From the NCBI GenBank assembly GCA_945867435.1, contig CAMBIK010000004.1, forward strand, positions 1-47,757: a stretch of DNA of 47,757 bases. The letters are read 5' to 3'. Of the stretch, positions 43,417 through 47,757 are shown one piece after another. Position 1 is the stretch's first letter, and each line of letters starts with the position of its first letter. The DNA is from Klebsiella pneumoniae. GTDB lineage: Bacteria > Myxococcota_A > UBA796 > SXON01. A program made the position numbers and the translations under genes. A model generated the notes under the pieces. The model was not told the origin of the DNA, did not search any database, and worked only from the letters and a program-made list of their open reading frames with translations.

Positions 43417-45762
43417 CTATGCAGGGATGACCAGTTCAAGGGCCGCGCTTACCGCGTAAACGGTTCGCGGTCCGGCGGACGCGAAGTGTATTGTAAGTCG
43501 GGGGTTCGTGGGGGTTCCATCTCGCATGTGAATCCTACCCGTGCCGAGCAGAGGGTGCAGCACTTCCGCGCCCACCGTGAAACGATCGAGGTTGTCGGGC
43601 ACCATCGTTCGCAGCCCCGGCGGCCGGATGGGCGGGGGCTTCGCGGCGGAAGCCGGGGGCCTCGCCGCGACCGGTCGGAAGGCCGCCGATGGCGCGGGGC
43701 TACCAGCCGGCGAGCTGGTCGGGGACCGCCAGGGGGGAAGCGCCGGAGTACCGCGGCCGAGCCCGCTGGCAACGGGACGGAAAACCGGCACGCTGCCCCG
43801 AATGGCATCGTGGCCGGCGAGGGCAGATTCTGGTATCTCAGCAATAAACCTGGAGAGCACCGTGTCTGCGAACCAGCCTTCCAGGCTGCGGCGACGGCGA
43901 GGCGCGGTGACGAAGAGCCGCTCGCGGGCTCGGGTGAACGCCACATAGGCCAGCCGGCGTTCCTCCTCGATGTCATCCTCGAGCTCGGCCCGGGCATGTG
44001 GAAAGCACTTCTCGACCATCCCAATGACAAAGACCACAGGAAATTCCAGCCCCTTCGCAAGGTGGGCGGTCAGCAGGGTCACGGCACCGCCGCCCTCGTC
44101 GGGCAGTTCATCCGACTGCCCGGACAAGGTGGCGCGATCCAGGAAATGGCGAAGGGCCATGGGGCCAGGCCCCACGGGGTTGCCATCGTCGTCGGGCTCG
44201 TCCAGGATGGCGGCTGCGCTGTTCACAAGCTCGCGCACGTTCTCTGCGCGGCCCTTCGCCTCGTCGCTGTCCTCGGCCTCAAGCATCGCGAGGTAGCCGG
44301 ATTCTTCCGCGACGTACTGCACGAGGTCGGGCAAACGCTGCACTTCCGCCGCGCGTTCGAGGCGGTCCATGAGCAGGGTGAAGACCGAATAGGCGGTGCC
44401 CACACGCCCTCCCGTACCCCCGAGCGTGCGCGCGGCGGCCCGGAGGCTGATGCCATGCGTAGCCGCCTCTTGCTTCAGGGCGGCGATGGCCTTGTCCCCC
44501 AACCCGCGGGTCGGCACGTTCACGATGCGCAGCAGCGCAACGTCGTCATCCCGATTGTTGACAAGGCGAAGATACCCTAAAATATCCTTGACCTCTGCCC
44601 TGTCGTAGAACTTGCGACCGCCGACAAGCACATAGGGGATGCGGTTGCGAGACAGCGAAGTTTCAATCTGACGACTCTGGGCGTTGGTCCTATAGATCAC
44701 CGCGTAGTCGCTCCACGGGCGCTGCAACCGGATCATCCGCGCGACCACGTCATCCCCCTCGGCCATCTCGTCGTCGGACACCACCAACTGCACGGGATGG
44801 CCGTCTTCGGCATCGGTGCGGAGGGTCTTCTCCTTCCGCGACTTGTTGTTGCGGACAACCCCCGCGGCCGCCTTCAGGATATTCCCCTTGCTCCTGTAAT
44901 TCTGCTCCAACTTGATCACGGCGGCGCCGGGAAAGTCCACCTCGAATTCCAGGATGTTCCGCAAGTCGGCACCCCGGAAGCGGTAGATGGACTGGTCGTC
45001 ATCTCCAACCACCGCCAAATTTCTGGATTCTCCCGCCAGCAACTTCAGGAAGGCGTACTGAGCCGGGTTGGTGTCCTGGTACTCATCGACCATGAGGTAC
45101 TTCCAGCGTTCCTGCCACTTGGCGAGGATGGCCGGATGGGCAACCCACAGTTCGACGACCTTGTTGATCAGGTCGTTGAAATCGAAGGCGTTCGCTGTCT
45201 TCAGGCGCTTCGAGTACAGGTCGAGGATGCGCGGAAACGGGTCAGACCGCAGCACTTCCTCCCCCACGGAGAGCCCGTTCTTGTGACGGTCGATGCGCCC
45301 ACGCACCCCCTTGGGCGGAAGCTGTTTGGGGTCGAGCCGCAGCTCCTCCAAAACGGCCTTGAGCACGCGCAGCTGGTCGTCGTCGTCGTAGATTACGAAG
45401 TCGCGCCGCCAGCCCAGGGGCTCGACGTCTTGGCGAAGGATTCGCACGCAGGTGGAGTGAAATGTGGAAACCCAGACTTGTCGTGCGGTTTCTCCCACCA
45501 GTGCTTCCACGCGGTGGCGCATCTCGGCGGCCGCCTTGTTGGTGAACGTGACCGCGAGGATGTTCCAGGGCCGCAACCAGGGCGCAAACGCACCCTCGCC
45601 GACGGTTCCGCGCTCCAAGAGCTTGGCGATACGCCTGGTTAGCACACGTGTTTTTCCAGAGCCTGCGCCCGCGAGGATCAGCAAAGGCCCGTCGAGCGAA
45701 CGCACGGCCCGAGCCTGTTCCTCGTTCAGTCCCTCCGTGAGCGCGTCGCTTCCCATCCCCAT
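43417..45762 (-). CDS. uvrD: UvrD/PcrA superfamily I DNA helicase
   Basis: A 781-aa 3'-5' helicase for nucleotide-excision and mismatch repair or removal of blocked polymerases. Motifs are LILAGAGSGKTRVLTRR (Walker A, ~29-45), AVTFTNKAAAEM, DEYQDTNPAQY, GDDDQSIYRFRGAD, LEQNYRS and VAFTRARERLFV. The C-terminal ~50 residues (VGAEVLHPLLGTGRI, then ALELV) fit the Tudor-like RNA-polymerase-binding domain of UvrD/PcrA. GGAG lies 9 nt before ATG 45762. It is 5 nt after glmU. Confidence 0.96.
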   Translation of the reverse strand: MGMGSDALTEGLNEEQARAVRSLDGPLLILAGAGSGKTRVLTRRIAKLLERGTVGEGAFAPWLRPWNILAVTFTNKAAAEMRHRVEALVGETARQVWVSTFHSTCVRILRQDVEPLGWRRDFVIYDDDDQLRVLKAVLEELRLDPKQLPPKGVRGRIDRHKNGLSVGEEVLRSDPFPRILDLYSKRLKTANAFDFNDLINKVVELWVAHPAILAKWQERWKYLMVDEYQDTNPAQYAFLKLLAGESRNLAVVGDDDQSIYRFRGADLRNILEFEVDFPGAAVIKLEQNYRSKGNILKAAAGVVRNNKSRKEKTLRTDAEDGHPVQLVVSDDEMAEGDDVVARMIRLQRPWSDYAVIYRTNAQSRQIETSLSRNRIPYVLVGGRKFYDRAEVKDILGYLRLVNNRDDDVALLRIVNVPTRGLGDKAIAALKQEAATHGISLRAAARTLGGTGGRVGTAYSVFTLLMDRLERAAEVQRLPDLVQYVAEESGYLAMLEAEDSDEAKGRAENVRELVNSAAAILDEPDDDGNPVGPGPMALRHFLDRATLSGQSDELPDEGGGAVTLLTAHLAKGLEFPVVFVIGMVEKCFPHARAELEDDIEEERRLAYVAFTRARERLFVTAPRRRRSLEGWFADTVLSRFIAEIPESALAGHDAIRGSVPVFRPVASGLGRGTPALPPWRSPTSSPAGSPAPSAAFRPVAARPPASAAKPPPIRPPGLRTMVPDNLDRFTVGAEVLHPLLGTGRIHMRDGTPTNPRLTIHFASAGPRTVYAVSAALELVIPA

Positions 45763-45767
45763 TGTCG

Positions 45768-47111
45768 CTAACTCCGTTCCGCGGCCTTTCGATAGTAGCG
45801 CCGGAGCCGGTCGGCGCTGCTCGGGGTGATCTTGGTCGGCGCGCGTTCGACCGCGATGGCATCGGCGGGCACATCCTCAGTAATCGTGCTTCCAGCACCA
45901 ATAATCGCGCCCTTTCCCACCTCGATCGGAGCGACGAGCGCGCTGTTGCTTCCGACAAACGCGCCTTCACCGATGACGGTGCGGTGCTTGCGGACGCCGT
46001 CGTAGTTGCAAAAAATGGTGCCGGCCCCGATGTTCGCGCCCGCGCCCACGTCGGCATCCCCAAGGTACGCGAGGTGGTTGGCCTTCGCGCCTTCCCGCAC
46101 GACGGCGTTCTTCACCTCGACAAAGTTGCCGATATGGGCGCCCGACAAAATCTCTGCGCCGGGACGAAGCCGCGCCATGGGGCCGACGACCGCCCCCGCA
46201 TGAACGTGAGCCCCCTCGCACACGGACCCCGCCAGCACACGAGCGCCGGCATCGACGCGGGTGTCGTGGAGCACACAGCCTGGCCCGATCTCCCCCGCGA
46301 TCACGCTGGTCCCGGCGATCACGGCCCCGAAACCGATGCTGGCCCCCGGCAAACATTCCACCGACACATCCACATTCGCATCGTTCAACCCAGAGAATTC
46401 CACGCCACGAGCGGCATGGGCGCGGTTGGTGCGCCTGCGGAGGACATCACGGGCCTCGGCCAACTGCCCCTTGTCGTTCACGCCGAGGAACTCGTCTTCC
46501 GCGAAGTCCCCCACGATGCGGGATTGGGCATCGACCAGGTCGGTGAGCCAGAGTTCGCCCTTCGGAGGGTGCGGCTGGAGGCTCGCCAACCGGTCCCGCA
46601 GCACCTCGGCGTCGAAGACGTACAGACCACTGTTCACCAACCGGATCAGCCGCTGTTCGGCGGTACACGCCGCATCCTCCACGATCCCGATCCCCGGCAC
46701 CATGCGACCGTAGCCGGCCGGGTCCTTCGCCTCGAACGCCGCGACGGTCACCCCCGATTGGTGCGCCCGGAGCAGCCGCTGAACGCTCGCCGCGGTGAGC
46801 AACGGCGTGTCGCCCGCGGTGACCACGACCGGGCCCGAAAGCGGAAGCAACTCGAGGGCCGCGGCGACGGCATCCCCCGTGCCACGCGGAGCGGACTGGC
46901 GCACGAAGCGCGGCGACCACGGCGCGAGCCCCGCCCGCACGGACGCCTCGTCGTGATGAACCACCACCACGACCTCGGCCCCCAGCTCCTGAAGCGCGCC
47001 CACGATCCACCCCGCCATCGGCCGACCGAGGATCGGGTGCAAAACCTTGGCCAGCGGAGAACGCATCCGGGTTCCCAACCCAGCAGCGAGAACGACGGCG
47101 GTAAGAGACAT
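45768..47111 (-). CDS. glmU: Bifunctional GlmU (GlcN-1-P acetyltransferase / GlcNAc-1-P uridyltransferase)
   Basis: A 447-aa cytoplasmic enzyme making UDP-GlcNAc for peptidoglycan and lipopolysaccharide. The N-terminal uridyltransferase has LAAGLGTRMRSPLAKVLHP and QSAPRGTGDAV. The C-terminal half is a left-handed beta-helix of hexapeptides (GASIGFGAVIAGTSVIAG) with the acetyltransferase region KANHLAYLGDADVGAGANIG, containing the catalytic His. Full family length. It is the first housekeeping gene of the glmU-uvrD-zinc-ribbon operon. Confidence 0.97.
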   Translation of the reverse strand: MSLTAVVLAAGLGTRMRSPLAKVLHPILGRPMAGWIVGALQELGAEVVVVVHHDEASVRAGLAPWSPRFVRQSAPRGTGDAVAAALELLPLSGPVVVTAGDTPLLTAASVQRLLRAHQSGVTVAAFEAKDPAGYGRMVPGIGIVEDAACTAEQRLIRLVNSGLYVFDAEVLRDRLASLQPHPPKGELWLTDLVDAQSRIVGDFAEDEFLGVNDKGQLAEARDVLRRRTNRAHAARGVEFSGLNDANVDVSVECLPGASIGFGAVIAGTSVIAGEIGPGCVLHDTRVDAGARVLAGSVCEGAHVHAGAVVGPMARLRPGAEILSGAHIGNFVEVKNAVVREGAKANHLAYLGDADVGAGANIGAGTIFCNYDGVRKHRTVIGEGAFVGSNSALVAPIEVGKGAIIGAGSTITEDVPADAIAVERAPTKITPSSADRLRRYYRKAAERS

Positions 47112-47129
47112 CGCTGCCGATCTATCCGC

Positions 47130-47660
47130 TCAGAGGTCCCCGGAGCGCGGGATCGCGTAGATCCGACTGCCCCCCACGGTGGCCACCGGCTCGAGCACGG
47201 ATTCCACCCAGGCTTCGAAGTGTACGCGGTTGGGTGGGCACTGCTCGGGCGTGAGAGCATCGGTCACCACCAGCGGGATGTCGCCGGAACCTCCACATTC
47301 CTGGCGTATGATCGCGATGCACCGTCGGTAGCCGGACTCGTCATCCGTGAACGGGCATGTCGTGTTCGGGCAGTAGCGCATGCCGGCGTAGGGGAGCACC
47401 TCGCGGAGACAGCTTGCCGCCCCTCCTCCGCTGGGAAAGTGGAGTGCCAAGGCCCTTCCCACGGGGAGCGCCTGCCGTTCGAAGCCGGGGGCCAGCACCG
47501 CGGACCGCTGGTGCGGCTCCTGCCATTCGCCGACGCTCCACGCCGCGGCCAGGACCAGGCCCAACGCCACCTCGATTCGCCCTCGGAAGGGTGCCAGGCT
47601 GGCGATGAACCGTGCGGCTCCGCTGAGCGCGGCCACCAATCTAAATAAACGCATCATCAT
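47130..47660 (-). CDS. Hypothetical membrane-protein fragment with AT-rich 5' end (probably truncated)
   Basis: An open frame of 176 aa. From about residue 9 onward it is GC-rich like the genome: one hydrophobic segment (RIEVALGLVLAAAWSV), then a soluble domain with a Cys pair (YCPNTTCPFTDD), CIAIIRQECGG and a C-terminal YAIP. This looks like the C-terminal part of a multi-pass membrane protein, perhaps a GT39/PMT-type glycosyltransferase. The first codons (MMMRLFRL) use TTA, TTT, AGA and TTG, unlike the rest, and lie in the terminal inverted repeat. There is no ribosome site. The true N-terminus is probably replaced by the breakpoint near 47637. Confidence 0.5.
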   Translation of the reverse strand: MMMRLFRLVAALSGAARFIASLAPFRGRIEVALGLVLAAAWSVGEWQEPHQRSAVLAPGFERQALPVGRALALHFPSGGGAASCLREVLPYAGMRYCPNTTCPFTDDESGYRRCIAIIRQECGGSGDIPLVVTDALTPEQCPPNRVHFEAWVESVLEPVATVGGSRIYAIPRSGDL

Positions 47661-47706
47661 TGCAAGTACTTCAGAGATGATGCGTTTATTTAGATTGGTG
47701 GCAGCG
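47628..47706. repeat. Long inverted repeat at the right end
   Basis: Positions 47632-47658 and 47676-47702 are perfect reverse complements of each other (27 bp), with a 17-nt loop (47659-47675). With one mismatch the pairing extends to 47628-47706. In addition the decamer TACTTCAGAG occurs directly repeated at 47667-47676 and 47715-47724. The arms, from ~47637 inward, are AT-rich. Confidence 0.9.
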
Positions 47707-47757
47707 GTGAGAACTACTTCAGAGCCAGTGAAGTTTGTTGAAACAGATTCGATTGGG
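47677..47757 (+). CDS. Partial open frame running off the right end
   Basis: ATG 47677 opens a frame that stays open for 27 codons to the window edge. It begins MMRLFRLVAA, a mirror copy of the first codons of the minus-strand fragment, and then diverges (VRTTSEP, FVETDSIG). Composition is AT-richer than the rest of the window. It may be an artefact of the inverted repeat or the start of a foreign gene; no family is recognisable. Confidence 0.2.
   Translation, partial: MMRLFRLVAAVRTTSEPVKFVETDSIG

Noticed and set aside
45762-47648. 628-aa plus-strand frame across glmU
   Set aside because: Antisense to a clear GlmU; His/Arg/Pro-rich composition without recognisable features.

Overview
The window looks like a GC-rich chromosome segment from a Myxococcota-type (former Deltaproteobacteria) bacterium. 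This is inferred from the gene families: MopE-type calcium/metal-binding lipoproteins, FG-GAP lipoproteins, zinc-ribbon/TPR membrane proteins like those of the Myxococcus gliding and trafficking machinery, a MYXO-CTERM-like anchor, and many outer-membrane barrels. The 5' part of a bacterial 16S rRNA gene, cut by the window edge, lies at the left end. No plasmid, phage, insertion-sequence, tRNA or CRISPR signature was found. Start codons are often GTG or TTG, genes are tightly packed with many 1-11 bp overlaps, and many signal peptides are unusually short and uncharged.

Layout. 1-661: 16S rRNA 5' end (minus) with its leader, boxA-like element and two candidate promoters. 662-8808 (minus): a four-gene envelope operon, transcribed as a 330-aa barrel, a 1174-aa peptidase-like/propeller/barrel protein, a 495-aa lipoprotein and a 710-aa lipoprotein with an IPT/TIG domain and calcium-loop repeats. 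8899-14988 (plus): a diverging cluster of a 5'-nucleotidase lipoprotein, an OB-fold-like lipoprotein, an outer-membrane barrel and an FG-GAP lipoprotein. 14999-18679 (minus): an RlmD-like methyltransferase missing its catalytic Cys, tpiA, and a MopE/L-domain lipoprotein. 18741-30914 (plus): a GT39-like glycosyltransferase, then pyrH-frr-uppS-cdsA-rseP-tsaB (no dxr), a YdcH/DUF465 protein, a Usg-like ASADH homologue, an 811-aa surface protein fused to a barrel, and truA. 30904-32696 (minus): clpX-yqgE. 32795-39953 (plus): a DnaJ-like protein, a GspE/PilB ATPase, a lipoprotein, and a DUF1549-type/DUF1501/mono-haem lipoprotein module. 39959-47660 (minus): glmU, uvrD/pcrA, two tandem paralogous zinc-ribbon/TM/TPR proteins, and a small TFIIB-type zinc protein, with a probably truncated membrane-protein fragment upstream. 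The last ~120 bp are AT-richer and form a long near-perfect inverted repeat, probably a chimeric contig end or a rearrangement breakpoint.

How the genes fit together. Housekeeping blocks (translation factors, undecaprenyl and CDP-diacylglycerol synthesis, UDP-GlcNAc synthesis, envelope-stress protease, ClpX) are interleaved with an envelope set of nine predicted lipoproteins, four proteins ending in outer-membrane barrels with an aromatic C-terminal residue, and one Tat-exported DUF1501 protein. The most promising little-described assemblies are: (i) the 8808-662 envelope operon; (ii) the nucleotidase/OB-fold/barrel cluster, possibly extracellular nucleotide salvage; (iii) the haem-motif lipoprotein/DUF1501 module; and (iv) the zinc-ribbon pair behind uvrD. 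All functional links beyond family assignment are inference.
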